From: Thermotogaceae bacterium
Lineage (GTDB): Bacteria > Thermotogota > Thermotogae > Thermotogales > Thermotogaceae
Reading direction: 5' to 3'
Assembly: GCA_027038385.1 (NCBI GenBank)
Contig: JALVXE010000101.1
Location: 1-10,865 of the forward strand
DNA: 10,865 nucleotides
The notes beneath the pieces were generated by a model. It saw nothing but the letters and a program-made list of their open reading frames with translations, was not told the origin of the DNA and did no database searches. Positions within the stretch are counted from its first letter, which is position 1. Every line of letters begins with the position of its first letter. Positions 1 through 6,521 of the stretch are shown here, in pieces. A program made the position numbers and the translations under genes.

Positions 1-142
1 GCCAGAGAACGTAGAACTTGTAATAACTGGAAGGTATGCACCTGAGGAGCTCCTGGAGAAGGCAGATTTGGTCACCGAGATGAGAGAGGTGAAGCACTAC
101 TATCAGAAAGGGGTGCAAGCTCGCAAGGGGGTGGAATGGTGA
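1..142 (+). CDS. cobO: Cob(I)alamin / cob(I)yrinic acid a,c-diamide adenosyltransferase, C-terminal end (partial)
   Basis: Only the last 46 codons are in the window, reading from base 2 to a TGA at 140-142; the gene begins upstream. The fragment contains the hallmark C-terminal sequence of the CobO/CobA/BtuR family: an ELVITGRYAPEEL segment, then LVTEMREVKHYYQKGVQARK and a final GVEW. Family members transfer the 5'-deoxyadenosyl group from ATP to the cobalt of corrinoids in the cytoplasm, a late step in B12 synthesis or salvage. The reading frame is open to the window edge and the tail has the normal family ending, so there is no sign of decay. Its stop overlaps the start of the alcohol dehydrogenase gene, so the two are probably co-transcribed. 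The family assignment is strong from these motifs; whether the organism makes or only salvages B12 cannot be told here. Confidence 0.9.
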   Translation, partial: PENVELVITGRYAPEELLEKADLVTEMREVKHYYQKGVQARKGVEW

Positions 143-1245
143 GCTGGAAGTTCTTCGAGCCGCCAAAGCTCTTTTTCGGCGATGGTGCTCTGATTGAGAA
201 CGGTGCTCTCATCGGTGAGTTGGGAAAGAAAGCGATCATAGCCACGGGTAAGAGCTCCTCTAAAAACGGATCTCTGGATGATCTGAAAAAGGTTCTGAAC
301 GATTTGGGTGTGGAGTACGAAGTTTACGACAAAGTTGGAGAAAACCCGTCTTTCGAAATGCTTAGGGATGCCAGAAAGATCTTTGAAATTGAGAAAGTTG
401 ATTTCATAGTTGGACTCGGTGGAGGAAGCCCAATGGATTTCGCGAAGGCTTTGGGAGTTCTCTTAGCGAACCCGAAACTCGAAGTCAAGGATGTATACAA
501 CACAAGCAGGTACGACAAGATGATACCTGTGGTTGCGGTGCCGACCACTTCCGGAACGGGGAGTGAGGTTACCCAGTACTCGGTCATAACTGATGACGAA
601 GGGCACAAAGGTGGATTCGGAACAGAGTTCACGTTTCCAACTCTCTCCTTTGCAGATCCTAGGTACACGATGACGATGCCAAAAAATCTCACGATGTCAA
701 CGGGGATAGATGCTCTGTGTCATGCAGTTGAGGGTTTCGTTTCGAAGAGGTCTACCCCAATCGTGAGGCTCATGGCGATCGAGGCGATCAAACTCATAAA
801 GGAAAACCTTGAGAATGCAATGGAGAATTCCGAAAATTACGAGTTCAGGGAGAGAATAATGTACGCATCCACACTCGCGGGTATGGTGATAGCGCAGTCT
901 GGAACCACCGTGAACCACGCTTTCGGATATCCGGTGACGACTTTCAAAGGTGTGAGACATGGCCAGGCTACGGGGATGTTCCTGGTAGAAACCTTGAAGG
1001 TTATGATGGAGGAAAACGAGGGAATAGTCTCGGAAGTTTTAGAGCTTTTCGGAGGTTTGGAAGATCTTGAAATGTTCCTGGAAAGGGTGGGAGTTTACGA
1101 CACCAGAATAGAAGTAACGGATGAAGATGTGAAAAAGTGGGCAGAAAGGACCTCGAAGGCAAAACACCTAAGGGTTACCTATGGAAAATTCGATTTCGAA
1201 ACGGTGAAATCGATATATGAAAGAGTGAGGGACAAGCTGAGATGA
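136..1245 (+). CDS. Iron-containing (group III) alcohol dehydrogenase, TM0920-like
   Basis: A full-length 369-residue member of the iron-dependent alcohol dehydrogenase family, which interconverts alcohols and aldehydes with NAD(P)(H) in the cytoplasm. The N-terminal nucleotide-binding half shows GLGGGSPMDFAKA (93-105) and PTTSGTGSEVT (136-146). The C-terminal helical half supplies the four metal ligands expected for the family: Asp192 and His196 in GIDALCHAVEG, His261 in NHAFGYP, and His275 in RHGQATG. It resembles T. maritima TM0920 (about 359 residues) along its whole length from memory, so a similar fold and NADP-linked activity are likely; the substrate is unknown. Start choice is open: ATG at 136 or GTG at 139. 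The run of G at 127-131 sits 4 bases from the ATG but 7 from the GTG, the spacing other genes here use, and GTG would give a GTGA overlap with cobO. The gene overlaps the transglycosylase by ATGA. Confidence 0.93.
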   Translation: MVSWKFFEPPKLFFGDGALIENGALIGELGKKAIIATGKSSSKNGSLDDLKKVLNDLGVEYEVYDKVGENPSFEMLRDARKIFEIEKVDFIVGLGGGSPMDFAKALGVLLANPKLEVKDVYNTSRYDKMIPVVAVPTTSGTGSEVTQYSVITDDEGHKGGFGTEFTFPTLSFADPRYTMTMPKNLTMSTGIDALCHAVEGFVSKRSTPIVRLMAIEAIKLIKENLENAMENSENYEFRERIMYASTLAGMVIAQSGTTVNHAFGYPVTTFKGVRHGQATGMFLVETLKVMMEENEGIVSEVLELFGGLEDLEMFLERVGVYDTRIEVTDEDVKKWAERTSKAKHLRVTYGKFDFETVKSIYERVRDKLR

Positions 1246-1715
1246 GGCTCCTTGTGGCTCTTATCGCCCTATTGATGTCGTCGATCTTTCTGAAAGCGAT
1301 AATGCACTACTTCCCCGTGAAGTACAAGGAGGAGGTTCTGGTGAACGCCAAGAGGGTTGGGATAGACCCAGCCCTCCTCATGGCAGTCATAAGGGTTGAG
1401 AGTTCTTTCAACCCGTACGCCGTTTCACCGGCTGGAGCGATTGGATTGACCCAGGTTATGCCACACACGGCGAAATGGGTTTCCAGCAGGCTCGGAGTAT
1501 CTGGAAGGCTGGACGATCCGTCTGACAACATAAGAATAGGATCTTCATACCTCAGATATCTGATTGACAAATACAAAGATCTCGAAAAAGCCTTGAAGGC
1601 TTACAACATAGGGCCGAAGGCTTACGAGCTTGGAATGAGAGAGGAGGCAGCAGAAAGGTATTTAAGGAGGGTTGAGATTGCCTACAAAGTGTACAAATTC
1701 CTCTACAGATGGTAA
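1242..1715 (+). CDS. Small membrane-anchored lytic transglycosylase (SLT domain)
   Basis: A 157-residue protein with an uncleaved or signal-like hydrophobic N-terminus (residues 2-20) followed directly by a Slt70-type catalytic domain. The domain shows the family signature around the catalytic acid: AVIRVESSFNPYAVSPAGAI, with Glu53 the expected catalytic residue, then GLTQVMP (68-74) and the AYNIGP motif (120-125). Such enzymes cleave the MurNAc-GlcNAc bond of peptidoglycan with formation of 1,6-anhydro-MurNAc, outside the cytoplasmic membrane. It is little more than the bare domain, without the superhelical or LysM parts of larger homologues. The start ATG overlaps the dehydrogenase stop (ATGA, 1242-1245) and has no strong ribosome site of its own, so translation is probably coupled. 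Its TAA (1713-1715) directly abuts the stop of the convergent LCP gene. Function is confident; the physiological role is inferred. Confidence 0.9.
   Translation: MRLLVALIALLMSSIFLKAIMHYFPVKYKEEVLVNAKRVGIDPALLMAVIRVESSFNPYAVSPAGAIGLTQVMPHTAKWVSSRLGVSGRLDDPSDNIRIGSSYLRYLIDKYKDLEKALKAYNIGPKAYELGMREEAAERYLRRVEIAYKVYKFLYRW
1584..1602 (-). terminator. Weak candidate terminator hairpin for the minus-strand operon, inside the transglycosylase gene
   Basis: Read on the minus strand this is AAGCCT-TCA-AGGCTT continuing into TTT, giving a six-pair stem, a three-base loop and a run of five T in total. It lies about 115 bases past the LCP stop codon and within the coding sequence of the convergent transglycosylase. 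The stem is short and half A/T, and the sequence is also constrained by coding, so it may be chance. It is listed because nothing better ends the long minus-strand transcript. Confidence 0.2.
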
Positions 1716-2906
1716 TCAACCTCCAACCTCTCCTAGCACCACGATGGCGTCTATCGGCTTCTTCAAAAATCTGCGGATTTTCAAAGCACTCTCTTCTATT
1801 TTGTAGTAAAGATCTGCTCCGTCCAAATACGCCGCCCACCTTATCTTGAAACGCCTATGTGGGTAGACCCTTTCAACCAGATTGTATATTTCATCCTTGA
1901 GCTTGTGATCTTTCGTGCAGACTAGAAGTATGCTCCCATTCAAGACCAACCCCGTGTTTTCCCAGAGAACGTCCTTTGGCTTGAATCCAACTGTTAGAAG
2001 CCACCTCTTCTCTTCTATCGGTCTGAAGTATTTGCTCTTGTTCTTTTTGGCGTTCATGACGACGATGTTGTAGTTCTTTTTCGTTTCAGGATTGGAAAAT
2101 TTCAAAAAAGCGTTAACGACATTTCCCAGATTCTCTTTATCGAGCTTCAAAGTGCCCCCGTCCTGCGGGATCACCGGAACCTGGAAGAAATTTATCGAAA
2201 CTCCGCCCTTAAGCTTTAAAAGCATTCCGATCAGTTCCCTTTGAGTGATATCCGTCTTCACATCTTTCAGGAGTTTTGAATAAACTTCCAAGGCTTTGCT
2301 CAGGGACATGTTAAGAGCTTTTGAAAATATCTTGGAGAAAACCTCTCTCTGTCTTCTTATCCTGTCGAGATCTCCCATTCCACCTTTTCTATACCTTATG
2401 TAAGCCAAAAGCTGCTCTCCGTTCAGCCTATGAATCCCTGGAAGGAAGTTTATCCTTAGATTCTGAACTCTATCGACGTAGTTCATGGGCTCTTTCACGG
2501 TGACCTCTATGGGGCCAAGTTCATCTCCAAGTACTTTGAAAGAGTCGTAATCGAAAACGGCATATCTGTCTATCTCGATTCCCACGATGTCTTTGACGAC
2601 TTCGGCCAGTTTCTTTACACCTTCGTTGAAGTAGGAGTTCACACGCTTTCCGTTCCATACGAGATCCCTTGGAATGTTCAAAAGATCTATCTTTTTCTTT
2701 CTAAAACTCACCCCAGCCAGGATTATCACATCTGCCCTCGAGGTTCCCTCTATGCTCCTATCATGGCCAACGATGAGAAAATACATGGGATCCTTGAGAT
2801 CCGGGATCTCAAAAAGCTTCTCAACCACTTTCCCGGGAAATGAGAAGAGAAGATAAAGCAAAAGTGATATGGATAAAGATAGAATCGCCAGAACGGCTAA
2901 CTTCAA
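1716..2906 (-). CDS. LytR-CpsA-Psr (LCP) family cell-wall protein
   Basis: With the start chosen here the protein has 396 residues: a short cytoplasmic N-terminus, one transmembrane segment (about 2-22), then an extracytoplasmic LCP domain to about residue 205. Visible LCP motifs are GHDRS near 47-51, SRADVIIL with its Arg and Asp, NIPRD near 77-81, HRLNGEQLLAYIRYR, and DLDRIRRQREV with the basic cluster that binds polyprenyl pyrophosphate. LCP enzymes attach undecaprenyl-phosphate-linked glycopolymers to peptidoglycan or related acceptors. The C-terminal 150 residues include NIVVMNAKKNKS, reminiscent of the LytR_C domain, but the match is loose. Start: a GTG at 2921 would overlap the topA stop and has only a poor ribosome site, whereas TTG at 2906 follows GAGGTGAGG (2909-2917) by 7 bases from its GAGG core. 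The stop abuts the convergent transglycosylase. Family confident; the acceptor and polymer are unknown. Confidence 0.88.
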   Translation of the reverse strand: MKLAVLAILSLSISLLLYLLFSFPGKVVEKLFEIPDLKDPMYFLIVGHDRSIEGTSRADVIILAGVSFRKKKIDLLNIPRDLVWNGKRVNSYFNEGVKKLAEVVKDIVGIEIDRYAVFDYDSFKVLGDELGPIEVTVKEPMNYVDRVQNLRINFLPGIHRLNGEQLLAYIRYRKGGMGDLDRIRRQREVFSKIFSKALNMSLSKALEVYSKLLKDVKTDITQRELIGMLLKLKGGVSINFFQVPVIPQDGGTLKLDKENLGNVVNAFLKFSNPETKKNYNIVVMNAKKNKSKYFRPIEEKRWLLTVGFKPKDVLWENTGLVLNGSILLVCTKDHKLKDEIYNLVERVYPHRRFKIRWAAYLDGADLYYKIEESALKIRRFLKKPIDAIVVLGEVGG

Positions 2907-2917
2907 TTCCTCACCTC

Positions 2918-4771
2918 TCACTCTTTCTCAGTTTTTTCTACCTCGTTTTCCGCTCTCCATGGAAAATACACCTTCCCATCCACAAGAACGGCCGTATAGT
3001 AAGGCTTCACGCTCTTAGTCTTACCACACTTGGGGCATTTCAGATAAACACCGTACTTTCCAGTGAAAAGTTTCATTTCCTCGCCGCAGTCACATTTGTA
3101 ATCGGTTTCGTATTCAACCTTGAAGAAGTTCGACTTGGCGCTCTCCAGATCTTTGTTGAAACGTTCCAGGAAGCTCCTCAAGATCTCCTTGTGTGGCTTC
3201 TCTCCACGTTCTATAAGATCGAGCTGCTCCTCCATCTTCGCGGTGAACTTGACATCGACTATCTCTGGGAAGCTCTTCTCCAGATAATCGAGTATGAGAA
3301 AACCAAGGAGCGTTGGATAGATTTTTCCTCTCCTCTTCACAACGTATTTTCTCGATATGAGGGTTGAGATCGTGGGAGCATAAGTTGAAGGTCTCCCTAT
3401 GCCCAGCCTTTCCATCTCTTTGACCAACGTCCCTTCAGAGAATCTCTCAGGTGGCTTTGTGGAATCTTTGAATATCTTCATCTCATCGATCGGCACGTCC
3501 TGACCTTCTTCGAATTCCTTCCAAATCTCATCCACGTCCCTCTTCCACACTTTTTCGAATCCGTCAAATTTCATCCTTTGGAGTTTCGCTTCGAATTCAT
3601 ATCCATCGTATCCAAGAACCACTTTCATCTCCTCGTAGACCGAATGGCTCATCCTCGAGGCAACGAACCTCCACCACACGAGCTCGTAGAGTTTTGCGTG
3701 GTCTTCCTGAAGAAGCTTTCTAGCCAAATCTGGCGTCAAGTTTACGTCGACCGGTCTTATAGCCTCATGAGCGTCTTGAACGTTTTTTTTCTTCTTTGAG
3801 CGTTTTCCCTTCCCAACGTACTCCTCACCGAAGCTTCTCTCTATGAAGTCTTTGGCTGCGTTCGCTGCTTCTTCGGATATCCTTGTGGAATCCGTTCTGT
3901 GATATGTTATGAAAGCTCTATGTCCTTCCTTTGTGTCTATGCCTTCATAGAGCTGCTGAGCTAGCATCATCGTTTTCTTCACGGAGAATCTCAACTTGGC
4001 CGCGGCTGTCTGCTGGAGTGTGCTCGTGGTGAACGGATCCGGAGGGGATTTCTTGGATTCTTTCTTTTCAACCCGGAGGACTTTCAGCTTTTTCAAATTT
4101 TCCAGTGGTTTTAGATCTTCTTCTTTCAGATCCTTTCCAACTTCTTTTCCGTCTATCCTCACGAGCTCGAATTTCACACCGTCGTGAAAAACCTGGGCCC
4201 TCCAGAATTCCTTGGGCTTGAACTTGAATATCTCCCTCTCGCGATCGCAGACTATCTTCAACGTGGCGGATTGAACTCTACCAGCCGAGAGGTTGTTGAT
4301 CCTGTATATCCTCCAGAGAAGCGGGCTTATCGAGTAGCCGACGATTCTATCCAGTATCCTCCTGGCGAATTGAGAGTGGACCAGGTTCTCGTCTATATCT
4401 CTGACATTCTTCACGGCTTTCTTGATCGCTGGAGCGGTTATCTCGGAGAAGGTGATCCTCGTTCCCGTTTTGGGGATTTTTAACACTTCCGAGACGTGCC
4501 AGGCTATTGCTTCGCCTTCTCGGTCCATATCGGAAGCCAGAAGGACTCTCCTTCCCTTCACTTCTTTTTCCAGCTTCTCTATGATCTTCTCCTTTCCTGG
4601 GATTATCTCGAAGGTGGGTTCAAGATCTTCCGAAACTCCGAACTTCTTTTTTGGAAGGTCTCTTATGTGCCCCTTGGACGCCAAAACCTTGTAATCCTTA
4701 CCGAGAACGCTCTCTATGGTCTTAGCCTTTGCCGGAGACTCAACTATTATAACCGTCTTCTTTTTGCTCAT
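2918..4771 (-). CDS. topA: DNA topoisomerase I (type IA, omega protein)
   Basis: A 617-residue type IA topoisomerase, which relaxes negative supercoils by passing a strand through a transient single-strand break. The N-terminal Toprim domain has TVIIVESPAKAKTIE with Glu11 and LASDMDREGEAIAWH with Asp81, Asp83 and Glu85, the metal-binding acidic triad. The catalytic tyrosine is Tyr290 in AFITYHRTDSTRIS. Further family blocks include NNLSAGRVQSATLKIVCDRE (159-178) and LGIGRPSTYAPTISTL. Near the C-terminus a single cysteine cluster C560-X-C562-X16-C579-X2-C582 matches the unusual zinc-binding motif described for T. maritima TopA, which replaces the several zinc fingers of E. coli TopA; length is also close to the T. 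maritima enzyme (about 630). The start ATG overlaps the kinase stop (ATGA) and is preceded by GAGGTGA. The gene sits deep inside an operon of unrelated metabolic genes. Confidence 0.97.
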   Translation of the reverse strand: MSKKKTVIIVESPAKAKTIESVLGKDYKVLASKGHIRDLPKKKFGVSEDLEPTFEIIPGKEKIIEKLEKEVKGRRVLLASDMDREGEAIAWHVSEVLKIPKTGTRITFSEITAPAIKKAVKNVRDIDENLVHSQFARRILDRIVGYSISPLLWRIYRINNLSAGRVQSATLKIVCDREREIFKFKPKEFWRAQVFHDGVKFELVRIDGKEVGKDLKEEDLKPLENLKKLKVLRVEKKESKKSPPDPFTTSTLQQTAAAKLRFSVKKTMMLAQQLYEGIDTKEGHRAFITYHRTDSTRISEEAANAAKDFIERSFGEEYVGKGKRSKKKKNVQDAHEAIRPVDVNLTPDLARKLLQEDHAKLYELVWWRFVASRMSHSVYEEMKVVLGYDGYEFEAKLQRMKFDGFEKVWKRDVDEIWKEFEEGQDVPIDEMKIFKDSTKPPERFSEGTLVKEMERLGIGRPSTYAPTISTLISRKYVVKRRGKIYPTLLGFLILDYLEKSFPEIVDVKFTAKMEEQLDLIERGEKPHKEILRSFLERFNKDLESAKSNFFKVEYETDYKCDCGEEMKLFTGKYGVYLKCPKCGKTKSVKPYYTAVLVDGKVYFPWRAENEVEKTEKE

Positions 4772-5703
4772 CCTATCTTCTTCACCTCTATTCTCTCAAG
4801 AAGTGCTTCAACGTCTTCCCTTCTACAAAGTTGTGTTCCAGGTGTTAGAACGGCGGCTGACCCGGCTGCTCCAGCCCATCTGAGGGCTGTCTCATAATCC
4901 ACACCCTCAGTTCTTTTCATCACAAACGCGGCTAGGAATGAATCTCCAGCTCCGACGGCGCTCACGACCGGAAGTTTTGGGACCTTAACTCTCCATATTC
5001 CCTCTTCCGTGTAAAGTATCGCACCCTGGCCACCGAGCGATACTATCACCTCATCTATCCTATAGCTACGGTGTATGCTGTCTGCGGCTCTGAGGATTTC
5101 CGCTAAGTCCGTCTCTTCTATCGGTTTTCCATAGAGCCTTGATAGCTCGTGTATGTTCGGTTTTATTCCCTTAGGCTCTGCTAGAACACCCGCCTTGAGG
5201 TTCTCTCCATCAGAGTCAAAGTAAACCATGGCGCCAAATTGTTTGAGTATGAAGATTATCCCGGTGTAAAAGTCTGGGCTGACTCCCTTCGGTAGTGAGC
5301 CGGATATGACGATCGTGTCTCCCTGCCTCACGAGGGCTTGGAGAGTTTCCCTAACCTTCTCGAGCTTTTCTCTTTTCACGGTCTCTCCAGGAAGCGAGAG
5401 TCTGTACTGATGCTCTTTCAGCTGAAGTATGACGTTGGTTCTCGTTTCAGGCTCAACCCTTATCGCCGTGTATATAACACCTTCTTCGTCCAGGAGTTCC
5501 TCTATCTTCCTACCCGTGGCACCCCCAAGGAGTGCGACTGCGACTGAAACACCACCCAGTTCCCTTATGACTCTCGAAACGTCTATCCCCTTTCCAGCTG
5601 GGTAATCCGAGTACTTTTTAACCCTGACGGTGTCGTCTTCTTTGAGTTCATCTATGTACAAATACCTGTCGAGGGTCGGATTCATGGTCAGGGTGAATAT
5701 CAT
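4768..5703 (-). CDS. PfkB-family sugar kinase (1-phosphofructokinase / tagatose-6-phosphate kinase type)
   Basis: A 311-residue cytoplasmic kinase of the ribokinase/PfkB fold. The N-terminus TLTMNPTLDRYLYI and PAGKGIDVSRVIRELGG (35-51) are typical of the branch that includes FruK and LacC, enzymes that phosphorylate sugars already carrying a phosphate. The anion-hole and catalytic motif is VSAVGAGDSFLAAF with GAGDSF at 251-256 and Asp254 as the general base; VISGSLPKGVSPDF and IKPNIHEL are further family blocks. Residue 41 is Asp where FruK-type enzymes commonly have Asn (GKGIN), a sugar-pocket position in Pfk-2, so the substrate may differ. It starts at the base after the phosphorylase stop, and a full ten-base GGAGGTGATC ribosome site lies in the last codons of that gene, so expression is coupled. 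No phosphotransferase system or fructose gene is nearby. Kinase family is confident; the substrate is not known. Confidence 0.88.
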   Translation of the reverse strand: MIFTLTMNPTLDRYLYIDELKEDDTVRVKKYSDYPAGKGIDVSRVIRELGGVSVAVALLGGATGRKIEELLDEEGVIYTAIRVEPETRTNVILQLKEHQYRLSLPGETVKREKLEKVRETLQALVRQGDTIVISGSLPKGVSPDFYTGIIFILKQFGAMVYFDSDGENLKAGVLAEPKGIKPNIHELSRLYGKPIEETDLAEILRAADSIHRSYRIDEVIVSLGGQGAILYTEEGIWRVKVPKLPVVSAVGAGDSFLAAFVMKRTEGVDYETALRWAGAAGSAAVLTPGTQLCRREDVEALLERIEVKKIG

Positions 5704-6510
5704 TCAGATCACCTCCAGGGCCGCCCTGACTATCTTCGCAAACTTTCCCTTGACCTTATCCGCCACCCTCATGACGTCTTCGTGGCTCAGAGGAACGTCC
5801 AGTATCCCAGCGGCCATGTTCGTCACGCAGGAGAGCCCAACGACTCTCAAGCCTATGTGGTTGGCCGCTATCACCTCTGGAACTGTCGACATTCCGACGA
5901 GATCTGCACCGAGTTTGTCAAACGCCCTTATCTCAGCTGGGGTCTCGTAGCTCGGGCCGAGGGTCCAGATGTAGGTTCCCTCTTTGAGATCCATCTTTTC
6001 CTTGAGCTTGTCCATCCATTCCCTGTCGAAAGGCTGTGACATATCGGGAAATCTCGGCCCGAATCTATCGTCGTTCGGTCCCCTAAGGGGATTCCTGAAC
6101 GATATGATACTTATGACATCCTTTATAAGAACGACGTCTCCAGGCTCAAAATCTCTGTTTATTCCACCGGCGGCGTTGGTTATGAGGAGTCTCTCAACAC
6201 CGATTTCTCTCATCACGTAAACCGGAAATACCACTGTGGATGGATCGTATCCCTCGTACGTGTGAAATCTTCCCTTCATCGCGACGACGTCTTTACCGAA
6301 GAGTTTTCCCATGACGAGTTTCCCCTCATGACCGAACACTGTGGAAACCGGGAAGTTCGGTATGTCCTTGTAATCTATCACAACAGGGTTTCCTATCTCA
6401 TCCGCCATAAAACCCAGACCAGACCCGAGTATCAGACCTATCTTTGGCCTGAAATCCGTCTTGCTTTTTATGTAATCGGCCGCTTCTTTTATCTTTTCGT
6501 AATCTATCAT
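5704..6510 (-). CDS. punA: Purine nucleoside phosphorylase, trimeric class
   Basis: A 268-residue enzyme of the trimeric PNP/MTAP family, which cleaves purine nucleosides with phosphate to a free base and (deoxy)ribose-1-phosphate in the cytoplasm. Motifs in order: ILGSGLG (27-33, phosphate serine at 30), GHEGKLV (60-66), GRFHTYEGY (80-88), NAAGGIN (112-118), RNPLRGPNDDRFGPRFPDMS, GPSYETPAEIRAF (185-197), GMSTVPEVIAA (206-216) and CVTNMAAG (228-235). Glu189 and Asn231 correspond to the Glu and Asn that bind 6-oxopurines in human PNP; an Asp instead of Asn would have suggested methylthioadenosine phosphorylase, so inosine and guanosine are the likelier substrates. The start is ATG at 6510, six bases after GGAGG and 11 bases after the amidohydrolase stop; a longer TTG frame from 6540 lacks such a site. 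It is followed without a gap by a sugar kinase that could act on the sugar phosphate released. Confidence 0.95.
   Translation of the reverse strand: MIDYEKIKEAADYIKSKTDFRPKIGLILGSGLGFMADEIGNPVVIDYKDIPNFPVSTVFGHEGKLVMGKLFGKDVVAMKGRFHTYEGYDPSTVVFPVYVMREIGVERLLITNAAGGINRDFEPGDVVLIKDVISIISFRNPLRGPNDDRFGPRFPDMSQPFDREWMDKLKEKMDLKEGTYIWTLGPSYETPAEIRAFDKLGADLVGMSTVPEVIAANHIGLRVVGLSCVTNMAAGILDVPLSHEDVMRVADKVKGKFAKIVRAALEVI
5707..5716 (-). promoter_or_regulatory. Full-length Shine-Dalgarno site for the PfkB kinase gene
   Basis: On the minus strand this reads GGAGGTGATC, the complete complement of the usual bacterial 16S rRNA 3' tail. Its GGAGG core ends eight bases before the ATG at 5703, and the site is encoded within the last codons (Leu-Glu-Val-Ile) of the phosphorylase gene. 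It fixes the kinase start and suggests strong initiation or re-initiation at this junction. Confidence 0.85.
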
Positions 6511-6521
6511 TCTATCCCTCC

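Noticed and set aside
1766..1781. Inverted repeat AAAATC-TGCG-GATTTT just past the transglycosylase stop, considered as a plus-strand terminator.
   Set aside because: The stem is almost all A/T and is not followed by a T run; it lies in LCP coding sequence and would be unstable at high temperature.
2840..3367. A 175-codon plus-strand open frame across the end of topA and the start of the LCP gene.
   Set aside because: It is antisense to two well-supported genes, including the TopA cysteine cluster, and its translation is low-complexity hydrophobic sequence without family features.
4746..4751. A TATAAT on the minus strand near the start of topA.
   Set aside because: It lies inside the coding sequence after the start codon, has no -35 match at a usable distance, and is explained by the Val-Ile-Ile codons.
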